DNA of 18,126 bases, from NCBI GenBank assembly GCA_902492825.1, contig CABUMZ010000028.1, positions 1-18,126 of the forward strand, given 5' to 3'. The notes under the pieces are model-generated. The model did not search any database, was not told the origin of the DNA, and saw nothing but the letters and a program-made list of their open reading frames with translations. The position numbers and the translations under genes are program-made. Shown one piece after another: positions 1-7,004 of this stretch (positions are counted from its first letter, which is position 1; the number at the start of each line of letters is the position of its first letter). The DNA is from an uncultured Collinsella sp. (GTDB taxonomy: Bacteria; Actinomycetota; Coriobacteriia; Coriobacteriales; Coriobacteriaceae).

Positions 1-157
1 TTGCGTCGAAGGTGCCCGTGCCGCCCGCCACGCCTACAGCGTGGACGTACTCGTGCCCAACCGTCGCGAAACGCTCGAGGCCTTCCCAGAGATTCCCTGC
101 GATCGGGCAACCATTGATGACTACCTGCGCCTCATGCTGAAAGGGGCTTCGAAATGA
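1..157 (+). CDS. ABC transporter ATP-binding protein, C-terminal end (partial)
   Basis: An open frame runs in from the left edge and ends at TGA 155-157, giving about 51 residues that finish IDDYLRLMLKGASK. No ATPase motif remains inside the window. The call rests on two things: the tail resembles the C-terminal end of short ABC-2 exporter ATPases, which often finish with an 'I-(E/D)-D-hydrophobic-K-G' segment; and the stop overlaps the start of a membrane permease in an ATGA junction (154-157), the usual ATPase-permease arrangement. The product would be the cytoplasmic ATP-hydrolysing subunit of a small exporter of unknown substrate. Family assignment is fairly secure from context; substrate is not predictable. 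Confidence 0.7.
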   Translation, partial: CVEGARAARHAYSVDVLVPNRRETLEAFPEIPCDRATIDDYLRLMLKGASK

Positions 158-852
158 AACGCGCCTTTATGTCCGAGCTCGCCATCGTTCGCACGCTTAT
201 CCCGAGCATCGCGGGCGTCAGCCTGTTCATCTTCGTTGTGTTGACCCTCGCCAACGCGTCGGATGGCGATTCCGGCATGAGCGCTGGCGCCTGCGCGGTC
301 AGTGCCATGTCGCCCATCATGGTCATGAGCTCGCTGGCCGGCTTCGACAATCAAAATGGCTGGGAGCGTTATCGGGCAACGCTGCCCTTCTCGCGCAAAG
401 ACATTATTTGCGCACGCTACCTGAGCGTTATTGTCTTCTCGGCTGTCATGGCGTGCGCCGCCGCGCTTCTGAGCATCGTCTCCATCCCGCTATTCAACAG
501 CGTGGGCATCCCCTCGACGGGACAGACGGTCTTTGAGATCGCTATAGCCTCGGCAGCATCGATGCTCATCTCCCTCATGATGGTGTTTTTGGCACAGCCG
601 CTGTTCTTCCGATTTGGACACATGGAGGCGCTGCGCCTATCCGTCGGCCCGTTTGCCCTGCTCTGGTGCCTTGCCATTGCCACGCTGAGCTCCTCCAACC
701 CCATCAGCAACTGGCTCATGTCGATTGCCGGAGCGAATCCCGATCCCGCCGTCCTCGGCTGCCTGTGTGCAGGTATTGCCGTACTGGCCCTCGTGCCATG
801 CGCAATCAGTTGCACCGTCAGCACCAAGGTTTATCGAGCACGCGACCTGTAG
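154..852 (+). CDS. ABC-2 type transporter permease
   Basis: This 232-residue integral membrane protein has about six hydrophobic segments (roughly residues 14-33, 43-63, 89-113, 126-150, 160-178 and 197-220). The cytoplasmic stretch around residues 68-90 (NGWERYRATLPFSRKDI...) matches the 'W-x-x-Y-x-x-(T/S)LP-x-(S/T)R-K-x-I' signature of the ABC-2 permease group with PF13346-like domains. It forms the membrane channel of an exporter with the ATPase encoded just upstream. The start ATG at 154 overlaps the upstream TGA and follows a purine-rich AAAGGGG at about 140-146, so translation is probably coupled. The substrate is unknown; relatives are often found with GntR-type regulators, none of which is visible here. 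Confidence 0.85.
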   Translation: MKRAFMSELAIVRTLIPSIAGVSLFIFVVLTLANASDGDSGMSAGACAVSAMSPIMVMSSLAGFDNQNGWERYRATLPFSRKDIICARYLSVIVFSAVMACAAALLSIVSIPLFNSVGIPSTGQTVFEIAIASAASMLISLMMVFLAQPLFFRFGHMEALRLSVGPFALLWCLAIATLSSSNPISNWLMSIAGANPDPAVLGCLCAGIAVLALVPCAISCTVSTKVYRARDL

Positions 853-937
853 GCACGCGAGTCTCAATCCACGAAGGACGCGATCGCCCCCCCGCAAATC
901 CGTGACAAATGGCATATCCCCGGCGTACGCCACCGTA

Positions 938-2242
938 CTACTTGCGCAGCGGCTTGGGCAGTGGGATACCGGCGGCAATGGCTGCGGCGGTGATCCTGCA
1001 GACAATGCCCTTGAGCGGGAAACACATAAGCAGCAGGCCCACGACCATGACGGGCTGACGCATAACGGCGCCCATCGTCGAGGCCGTGCAAACGGCGACG
1101 CAAAAGACCGGATCGGCGCCGGTGAGGATAGCAAGGCCATAGCCCAGGCTTACGCCCGAGAAGATAACCGGGAAGAAGTGGCCGCCGCGCCAACCAAGGT
1201 TGATGAGGGCGGGCGTCAGCATGGCCTTAACGAGACCGGTCGCGATAAGCACGCCGGCGGGAATGGTCAGATAGGTTTCCATGAGCACGTCGGCCTGGGT
1301 CTCACCGGCAAACATGGTGTAGGGCAGGACCGTGCCGCAGATGGCGAGCGCCAGACCGGCCAGCATGGCTTTGACGACAGGACGCTCCCCTATTGCATGG
1401 GACAGTGCCTCGCTTGCATGCTCAGAGACAAAGTACAGCCAGCCGCAGACGGTGCCGATCAACGACAGAGGGACGAGCCAGGTAAGCTCTAGGTTGCCCA
1501 CCTCGGCGGACTCGAACCTGGGCATGCCCATGCCGCCGCCCACAAGCTGTCCAAGCAGCAGGTAGGTGCCCAGACCGCCGGCAATCGCAATACCGTAGAC
1601 CACCGTCTTTTGCGCCTTGGGCAGCTTGATGGTGATCTCGCCGGACGCGGACTCATCGTCGGTGTCTTCACCCTGGCCGTCGGTGCTACCGGCAAGCGGC
1701 GCCACAAAGCCAAAGACGGGCGCGGTAAAGAGCGCCGTCAGGGCAGCCTGGGTGCCCAGCAACGTGAGCTCCCTAAACTCGGCGCCAAAGCGACGCATGC
1801 GGTCGCCGACCCAGCTGCACAGACCGGCGATAACGCCGGTCAGGCCGGCCTCCGGTCCAATGCTTCCGCCAAACAGCAGCGGCAGCAATGCCGCGAGCGA
1901 AAGCTTGCCCAGGTTGTCGTACGGGTAGCGCCCGTCTTGCTTAACCTTAGCCATCACCTGGTTGAGGTCATCGGTCTTGGTGCCTGTCATCTTTTCGTAC
2001 AGACCGATTAACAGGCCGCCCAGCAGGCAGACAAAAAACGGGTACGGCAGAAAGCCAAACGGGCCGCTGGCAAGCTCGGGCGAAGCGACGCCCAGCGCGT
2101 GCGGAATCTCGGTCCATAGATAGTCGATACCGTGCTCCATCGCAAAAAAGAACAGCCAGACTGCGGCACCCGCGAGTGCACCGGTCACGGCAACGCTGAC
2201 CAAAAACAGCGCTCGGTTCGTGGGTTTGGCAAGGTTATCCAT
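938..2242 (-). CDS. ClC-family chloride channel/transporter (YfeO-like)
   Basis: This 434-residue polytopic membrane protein has about ten hydrophobic segments. Two ClC signatures are recognisable: a GSIGPEAGL segment at 126-134, in the place of the canonical G-(K/R)-E-G-P helix-N motif, and GGHFFP at 353-358, the counterpart of GGIFxP. An acidic hydrophilic loop lies at 186-202. The length fits prokaryotic ClC proteins without CBS domains. The gating glutamate between G and GP is an isoleucine here, with a Glu just after the Pro, so channel versus H+/Cl- antiport cannot be decided. The start ATG is preceded by GGGAGGA 5-6 nt upstream. It is the last of three minus-strand genes, 125 nt after the LOG gene. 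Anion transport is likely; exact ion selectivity is inferred only. Confidence 0.85.
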   Translation of the reverse strand: MDNLAKPTNRALFLVSVAVTGALAGAAVWLFFFAMEHGIDYLWTEIPHALGVASPELASGPFGFLPYPFFVCLLGGLLIGLYEKMTGTKTDDLNQVMAKVKQDGRYPYDNLGKLSLAALLPLLFGGSIGPEAGLTGVIAGLCSWVGDRMRRFGAEFRELTLLGTQAALTALFTAPVFGFVAPLAGSTDGQGEDTDDESASGEITIKLPKAQKTVVYGIAIAGGLGTYLLLGQLVGGGMGMPRFESAEVGNLELTWLVPLSLIGTVCGWLYFVSEHASEALSHAIGERPVVKAMLAGLALAICGTVLPYTMFAGETQADVLMETYLTIPAGVLIATGLVKAMLTPALINLGWRGGHFFPVIFSGVSLGYGLAILTGADPVFCVAVCTASTMGAVMRQPVMVVGLLLMCFPLKGIVCRITAAAIAAGIPLPKPLRK

Positions 2243-2367
2243 CGGGTCCTCCCGCGGTCAAAGTCGACATAGATACGTTTTATTGAAGAGCGAGCGTTGC
2301 CCGAACGAGCCAACCACCTGCGCCGCAAACGGCACCATTGGGAGCCATAGTGGGGCAGGCTCAAGAC

Positions 2368-2901
2368 TTATCCGTTGATAATCGAGGCAATCTCGCGCAA
2401 ATCGTCGGCAAAGTAGATGCCGTGCTGGCGCCTCGGGCTCGAAAGCCCCTTATCAATCATGTGCCCGAGCAACGCCTTGAGGTCGTTGTAGTAACCGTCC
2501 AGGTTATACAGGATGCACGGAGAGCTCAGGTGCCCCAACGACACCGCGGACATAACCTCGGCAATCTCCTCGAGCGTGCCCGTGCCGCCCGGAAATGCGA
2601 TGAACGCATCACCGAGCTCGATCATCTTGGCTTTGCGCTCGGCCATGTCGCTCGCCACGATAAGGTCGTCGATTCCGTCGTGTTGAAACTCTGCCTCGAT
2701 AAAAAAGCTCGGCTCCACACCCGTCACATGTCCGCCTGCCTCGAGGACGCTATCGGCGAACGCGCCCATCAGTCCCGATTTGGACCCGCCGTATACGAGC
2801 GCGTGTCCGTTGGCGCCAATCCAATTGCCCAGCTCCTGCACCGCGGGCAGAAACGCCGGGTCGTTGCCGGCGCTGGCACCCAGGTAGACGGTGATGTTCA
2901 T
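2368..2901 (-). CDS. LOG-family Rossmann-fold protein (TIGR00730-like)
   Basis: This 177-residue soluble protein has the lysine-decarboxylase-like/LOG fold. YGGSKSGLMGAFADS (37-51) is the N-terminal nucleotide-binding loop, DMAERKAKM (85-93) carries the conserved Arg-Lys, and PGGTGTLEE (104-112) is the family hallmark with its catalytic Glu. Characterised relatives hydrolyse cytokinin riboside 5'-monophosphates or other nucleoside monophosphates to free base and ribose 5-phosphate. In gut bacteria the physiological substrate is uncertain and may simply be purine monophosphates. The start is preceded by AAGGGGGA with suitable spacing. It lies 36 nt downstream of the potassium-channel gene on the same strand, so co-transcription is likely. 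Confidence 0.88.
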   Translation of the reverse strand: MNITVYLGASAGNDPAFLPAVQELGNWIGANGHALVYGGSKSGLMGAFADSVLEAGGHVTGVEPSFFIEAEFQHDGIDDLIVASDMAERKAKMIELGDAFIAFPGGTGTLEEIAEVMSAVSLGHLSSPCILYNLDGYYNDLKALLGHMIDKGLSSPRRQHGIYFADDLREIASIING

Positions 2902-2937
2902 GTTTGGTCCCCCTTGTTGTGGCGCACGACGTTCGTC

Positions 2938-3363
2938 TTAGCGCTGGCGTCGACGATACTCGCGCACACGGCGCGACAGATCGGCGAGCTGGTCGCGATC
3001 GAGCTCTTCCAAATGCTCCAGATCATCCATAAAGCGCGCCATGGTGTCCTTTTGGCGCATCTTGATAAGCGTATTGCAGTAGTTCACCGCCACGCCCGTG
3101 AGCATGGCGATGTAGAAGATGCTGATGATGCTCAGAATGACGGTAATGCCGCGGGCAACCGGCGTTTCAGCGGGGATATCGCCAAAGCCAATCGTCGAGA
3201 CCGTCTCAAAGCTAAACCAGAGACCATCGCCAAACGTGAGGGTCGTGGGCTCGGACAGCCAGACAGCCGTCGAGCAAAGCAGATAGAAAATAAGAAACAG
3301 GCCCGTAATGCGTGCAAAGCCAGCCTGTCGCAGCACATCGGCAAGCGTCCTGAGCTTTTTCAT
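2938..3363 (-). CDS. Two-TM potassium channel family protein
   Basis: This 141-residue protein has the KcsA-type layout: TM1 at about 18-36, a re-entrant pore helix with selectivity filter TIGFGD at 57-62, and TM2 at about 72-95. A charged, probably helical cytoplasmic tail (96-141) ends in an arginine-rich stretch. The filter is a common bacterial variant of TVGYGD. There is no RCK/TrkA-N gating domain. I chose the ATG at 3361-3363 because GGAAGGGG lies just upstream; an in-frame upstream extension to 3426 would run toward the palindromic repeat and lacks a clear ribosome site. It is first of a likely channel-LOG-ClC unit. A K+ leak or signal-dependent conductance is inferred. Confidence 0.85.
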   Translation of the reverse strand: MKKLRTLADVLRQAGFARITGLFLIFYLLCSTAVWLSEPTTLTFGDGLWFSFETVSTIGFGDIPAETPVARGITVILSIISIFYIAMLTGVAVNYCNTLIKMRQKDTMARFMDDLEHLEELDRDQLADLSRRVREYRRRQR

Positions 3364-3431
3364 CGCGACCCCTTCCACGGACAACCAATCACGTTCGCTC
3401 GGTATTGTCCCACGCCTCCCCAGCAAACGGA

Positions 3432-3515
3432 ACTAGTCATTGGGGACGTTCTTAAATGACCAGTCAAACAAGAACGTCCCCAATGACTAGTCGTTTAAGA
3501 ACGTCCCCGATGACT
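3432..3515. repeat. Compound palindromic repeat (GGGGACGTTCTT family, three arms)
   Basis: Arms 3432-3453 and 3470-3491 are perfect 22-bp inverted repeats (core ATTGGGGACGTTCTT) around a 16-nt loop. A third half-unit at about 3491-3515 (TTAAGAACGTCCCCGATGACT) repeats the right arm with two or three differences, so the left arm can pair with either right-hand copy. A related copy lies at 13654-13709. It sits between the divergent potassium-channel and sensor-kinase genes, upstream of both. Such short GC-rich, repeated palindromes resemble REP/BIME-type dispersed elements. No transposase or coding capacity is present. Whether it is transcribed or affects either gene is unknown. Confidence 0.85.
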
Positions 3516-3564
3516 GCCGGGCGGGAGCGTTTAGCGGTACAGCTGCCGACTGGGCAGGCTGAGC

Positions 3565-3573
3565 TGGTATCCT
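3565..3573 (+). promoter_or_regulatory. Possible extended -10 promoter of the tandem-VFT kinase
   Basis: TGGTATCCT fits an extended -10 element (TGn followed by TATCCT, four of six matches to TATAAT). No good -35 hexamer lies at 17 nt. If used, transcription would begin near 3580, downstream of the ATG at 3575. That supports translation from the GTG at 3608. Confidence 0.35.
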
Positions 3574-3607
3574 TATGCGGTATTGTCTCGATTCGTTAGG
3601 ATTGCAT

Positions 3608-6412
3608 GTGAGAGCTGCCACTGTCCTTCGTTCAGTTATATGTCGCGCCCTGGCCATTGTGCTTGCCGCGCTTGCCGCACTGAGTTCCATCGCGCCTGTC
3701 CAGGCTTTTGCCGATGACTCTAGTCAGCCAGTCAAGACGGTCCGCGTCGGCTGGCTCGTCAACAACGAGGGCTTCCAGAACGGCACCCCCGGCGAGCGTC
3801 TCTCGGGATGGGGTTACGAGTACCTCCAGACCCTGTCGTACTACACGCCCGGCTGGCGGTACGAATACGTCTCCGGCACCTTCACCGAGCTTATGGACAT
3901 GCTCGAGGCAGGCGAGATCGACCTCATGCCCAACATCTCCTACTCCGAGGAACGCGCCCAAAAGCTGCTCTTTTCCTCGAACCCCGAGGGCACCGAGCGC
4001 TACTACATCTACGCCAGGCCCGACCGTGACGACCTGGCCAAGGGTGACCCTCAAGCACTCCAGGGTCTCACCATCGGTTACAACTCCGGTGTTGTGCAAA
4101 CCATCGTCGGCCAGCAGTGGCTCGCCAACGAGGGAATCGCCTGCACATACAGGGAGTATGACGGAGGCTCCGTTCTCTTTGACGCGCTCGCAAACGGCGA
4201 GGTCGACGCCATCATCATGAACGACACCATTTCGTCGCCCGAGGCGTCGCCCATGTTCTACGTCGGTTCGAGCGACTACTACTTTGCCGTTCCCAAAAGC
4301 CGCCCCGACCTGATGGACAACATCAACTCCGCAATGGCGGCAATCAACCGCGTCAACCCCCGCTATAACGACGAGGTCAAATCGAACTATTCAGCGCAAA
4401 ACAGCGGATCATCCTCGCTCACCGGCGATGAGCGCGCCTGGCTCAAGGCGAACAACAACACCATCACGCTCGGCTACATTACGGGCAAACTCCCCTACTG
4501 CAACGAAGACGAAGACGGCAAAATGGAAGGCTCGCTCGCATCGCTTGCGACGACGTTGCACGATAAATTTGGCATTACGGTCGAAACCGTCGCCTTTGAT
4601 AGCTACAAGATGATGTCAAAGGCCCTGTCAAAGAGAAGCATAGACGTCGCGCTGCCGGTATACCGAGATTACTGGTTTGCCGAGCAATCAGGCGTTGTGC
4701 AGTCGGTATCGTTGGGGACCATATCCCTCACCGCCATCCACAGCGGAAGCAACCTGAACAAAGATCTTCAGAACATCGCCTGTACCAAATCATCGTTTAT
4801 CAACCGAAACGTACTTGAAAGTCTGTTCCCCACAGCGACCGTGACCGAATACCGATCCGACGATGAAGCGTTCGACGCCCTCAGGAGGGGAACGGCGCGC
4901 TGCGTCGTCGCTCCCAGTTCACGCGTAAAAACCCTCGGCGATCGTTATGATCTCGAGGACTGCGAGACGGTCGAGCTCCCTGACACCTGCGAGCTCTCGT
5001 GCTGGATTTCGCGCGGAAAGCCCGAGCTGCTGGGAATCATCAACAAGGGCATCATCAATGCCGGAGAATCGCTCTCCGCAAGCAATTACTCCTCTACGTC
5101 GTACACGGCCCAGGAATCCAACACGCTTCAATTCCTTTATCGCAACCGCACCGCCGTTGCCTCCACCCTCATCGGTATGTTGTCGGTCAGCATCGTCCTG
5201 CTCATCTGGGCGCTCGTGCGCGCTCGAACCGAGCGCGAAAAAGCCGACGCCGCCAACGCCGCTAAGACGGCATTCCTCACGCGCATGAGCCACGACATCC
5301 GTACGCCGCTCAACGGCATCCTGGGCCTTATCGATATCGAGGAATTGAAGGAAGGCGATATCCAGGTCGCCCGCAAAAGCCGCGCCAAGGCTCGTGTTGC
5401 CGCCAATCACCTGCTCTCGCTGATTAACGACATCCTCGAGATGGGCAAAATCGAAGACCGCAAGATAACACTGGAACATGCGCCTTTTAACCTCAAAGAG
5501 CTCTGTGACAATACGCTAGTGCTGTGCAAGCTCCGCGCATCTGATAACGGCATCACCATGCAGGACAATAGTCTGCCATACACCACGGGGCCATACATGG
5601 TCGGCAGTCCCACCCATATCCGACAGATCATGATCAACCTGTTAGACAACAGCATTAAGTACAACAAGCACGGCGGCTCCGTCACCTTTAGCTCAAAGAC
5701 CAAGCCACTCGATAACGGGCGCGCGCTCTTTTGCTTTAGCGTTTCGGATACCGGCATTGGCATGACTTCCAAGTTTTTAAAGCATATCTATGAGCCGTTT
5801 GCCCAAGAAGGTAACGATGCGCGTAGCAAGTTCCAAGGAACCGGCATGGGCATGCCAATCGTCAAGTCGCTTATTGAACTGATGGGCGGCACCATCGAAG
5901 TCACCAGCGAGCTCCATGCGGGCACCTCGTTCTACGTGGAGATTCCGCTCGATATCGACAAGAACCCCCAGGCGCGGGCGAATACGGTCGAGGGGGCGCT
6001 CGACTGCTCGCTCACCGACATGAACGTACTGCTCGCCGAAGACAACGAATTGAATGCCGAGATTGCCCAGGCGCTGCTAGAATCCGAGGGCGTCGTGGTC
6101 ACCCGCGCCGCCAACGGCAACGAAGTCGTCGATCTGTACCTATCGCATCCCGCCGGCAGCTTCGATGCGATCCTGATGGACATTATGATGCCGGACATGG
6201 ACGGTTACGAGGCAACCCGCGCGATTCGCCTGAGCGAGAAGGTCGATGCAGCCGATATCCCCATCATCGCGCTCACCGCCAATGCCTTTGCCGAGGACGC
6301 CAAGGCGGCACACGACGCCGGCATGAACGCCCATCTATCCAAACCGCTCGACTTTAACAAGCTCAAAAACATACTCGCCCGCATCAAGAAAAACGGATCC
6401 GTTTCGCTATAG
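3608..6412 (+). CDS. Hybrid sensor histidine kinase with two periplasmic solute-binding (VFT) domains and a receiver domain
   Basis: This 934-residue (from GTG) EvgS/BvgS-like sensor has, in order: signal peptide 1-35 ending AFA; two bacterial family-3 solute-binding domains at about 45-258 and 285-490; one TM segment at 516-538; a short charged linker; a HisKA domain with SHDIRTPLNG and phospho-acceptor His562; an ATPase domain with N box NLLDNSIKYN, DTGIGM and GTGMGM; and a receiver domain (about 804-929) with the AEDN acidic pair, Asp858 in LMDIMMPDMDG and Lys912 in LSKP. It should bind a small ligand outside the membrane and autophosphorylate inside. Unlike BvgS there is no PAS or HPt domain, and no DNA-binding output. 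GTG 3608 is preferred over ATG 3575: it has TTAGGA 7 nt upstream and gives a clean signal peptide. The ligand is unknown. Confidence 0.92.
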   Translation: MRAATVLRSVICRALAIVLAALAALSSIAPVQAFADDSSQPVKTVRVGWLVNNEGFQNGTPGERLSGWGYEYLQTLSYYTPGWRYEYVSGTFTELMDMLEAGEIDLMPNISYSEERAQKLLFSSNPEGTERYYIYARPDRDDLAKGDPQALQGLTIGYNSGVVQTIVGQQWLANEGIACTYREYDGGSVLFDALANGEVDAIIMNDTISSPEASPMFYVGSSDYYFAVPKSRPDLMDNINSAMAAINRVNPRYNDEVKSNYSAQNSGSSSLTGDERAWLKANNNTITLGYITGKLPYCNEDEDGKMEGSLASLATTLHDKFGITVETVAFDSYKMMSKALSKRSIDVALPVYRDYWFAEQSGVVQSVSLGTISLTAIHSGSNLNKDLQNIACTKSSFINRNVLESLFPTATVTEYRSDDEAFDALRRGTARCVVAPSSRVKTLGDRYDLEDCETVELPDTCELSCWISRGKPELLGIINKGIINAGESLSASNYSSTSYTAQESNTLQFLYRNRTAVASTLIGMLSVSIVLLIWALVRARTEREKADAANAAKTAFLTRMSHDIRTPLNGILGLIDIEELKEGDIQVARKSRAKARVAANHLLSLINDILEMGKIEDRKITLEHAPFNLKELCDNTLVLCKLRASDNGITMQDNSLPYTTGPYMVGSPTHIRQIMINLLDNSIKYNKHGGSVTFSSKTKPLDNGRALFCFSVSDTGIGMTSKFLKHIYEPFAQEGNDARSKFQGTGMGMPIVKSLIELMGGTIEVTSELHAGTSFYVEIPLDIDKNPQARANTVEGALDCSLTDMNVLLAEDNELNAEIAQALLESEGVVVTRAANGNEVVDLYLSHPAGSFDAILMDIMMPDMDGYEATRAIRLSEKVDAADIPIIALTANAFAEDAKAAHDAGMNAHLSKPLDFNKLKNILARIKKNGSVSL

Positions 6413-6454
6413 TTTGTGCTCAACCACCACGCACGACCAGAAAGGAAGCCAACG

Positions 6455-6934
6455 ATGTTTAGACCCTTACGTCGAAAGAAACGCGCCATCACTGACGAGG
6501 AAGCGCGCGAACTGCTCGCTACCTGCAAGCGCGGCGTCTTTGCCGTCAACGGCGACGATGGCTACCCGTACGCCATTCCCGTCAACTACTTCTTTGACGC
6601 CGAGCACGACAAGATCTATTTCCATGGCGCCAAAGCCGGCCACAAGGTCGACGCACTCAAGCGCGATGACAAGGTCTGCTTTACCGTATATGGCAACGAG
6701 TGGTACCAGGACGGTGACTGGGCTCCCTACGTTATGAGCACCGTCGTCTTTGGCCGTTGTCGCCTGGCGAATGACACCCCCGCGTTTATCGAGGACAAAG
6801 TCCGCCAGCTCGCCCTTAAGTACTACCCTTCTGCCGAGGAAGTCGAAGAGGAAATCGCCAAAGACATCAAGGGCGTCCAGCTCTACGAGATTTCGATTGA
6901 GCATCTTTGCGGTAAGCAGATTCAAGAAAAGTAA
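6455..6934 (+). CDS. Pyridoxamine 5'-phosphate oxidase-like flavin-binding protein (NimA-like)
   Basis: This 159-residue cytoplasmic protein has the split-barrel FMN-binding fold. The N-terminal half shows the NimA-like pattern: CKRGVFAVNGDDGYPYAIPVNY (24-45, with the YPYAIPVNY strand), IYFHGAKAGHKVDAL (54-68) and VCFTVYG (74-80). Relatives bind FMN, haem or F420; some are linked to nitroimidazole reduction, but most are uncharacterised oxidoreductases, so no substrate is assigned. I chose ATG 6455 because AGAAAGGAAG lies about 7 nt upstream; the in-frame ATG at 6416 lacks a ribosome site. It starts 42 nt after the kinase stop on the same strand, with a strong hairpin downstream, so it is probably the last gene of the kinase transcript. 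Confidence 0.87.
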   Translation: MFRPLRRKKRAITDEEARELLATCKRGVFAVNGDDGYPYAIPVNYFFDAEHDKIYFHGAKAGHKVDALKRDDKVCFTVYGNEWYQDGDWAPYVMSTVVFGRCRLANDTPAFIEDKVRQLALKYYPSAEEVEEEIAKDIKGVQLYEISIEHLCGKQIQEK

Positions 6935-6962
6935 GCCTCAAGAACAGGTGTCACAAATGGCA

Positions 6963-7002
6963 ATATGGCCCGGTTCCAACCCACCTTGGAACCGGGCCAT
7001 AT
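6963..7002. terminator. Strong hairpin between convergent genes (probable bidirectional terminator)
   Basis: A perfect 17-bp stem (6963-6979 with 6986-7002; core ATGGCCCGGTTCC) encloses a 6-nt loop, CCCACC. It lies between the stop of the NimA-like gene (6934) and the stop of the second kinase (7005-7007), so it can end both converging transcripts. There is no good T tract on either side, so termination efficiency is uncertain. Confidence 0.7.
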
Positions 7003-7004
7003 GC

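Noticed and set aside
853..937. Terminator between the ABC-2 permease and the ClC gene
   Set aside because: Only very short palindromes (GCGATCGC, GGCGTACGCC) are present, with no stable stem plus T tract, so I do not call one.
2259..2270. 12-nt match CAAAGTCGACAT upstream of the ClC gene to the palindrome at 13600-13611
   Set aside because: It is a single half without the paired arm, includes a common SalI-like palindrome, and is short enough for chance.
2338..3459. Long plus-strand open frame over the potassium-channel and LOG genes
   Set aside because: It is antisense to two genes with clear family motifs and encodes a low-complexity, His/Arg/Ala-rich sequence typical of a shadow frame in GC-rich DNA.
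3432..3515. CRISPR array
   Set aside because: The units are inverted, not direct, the spacing is too short for spacers and there are no cas genes.
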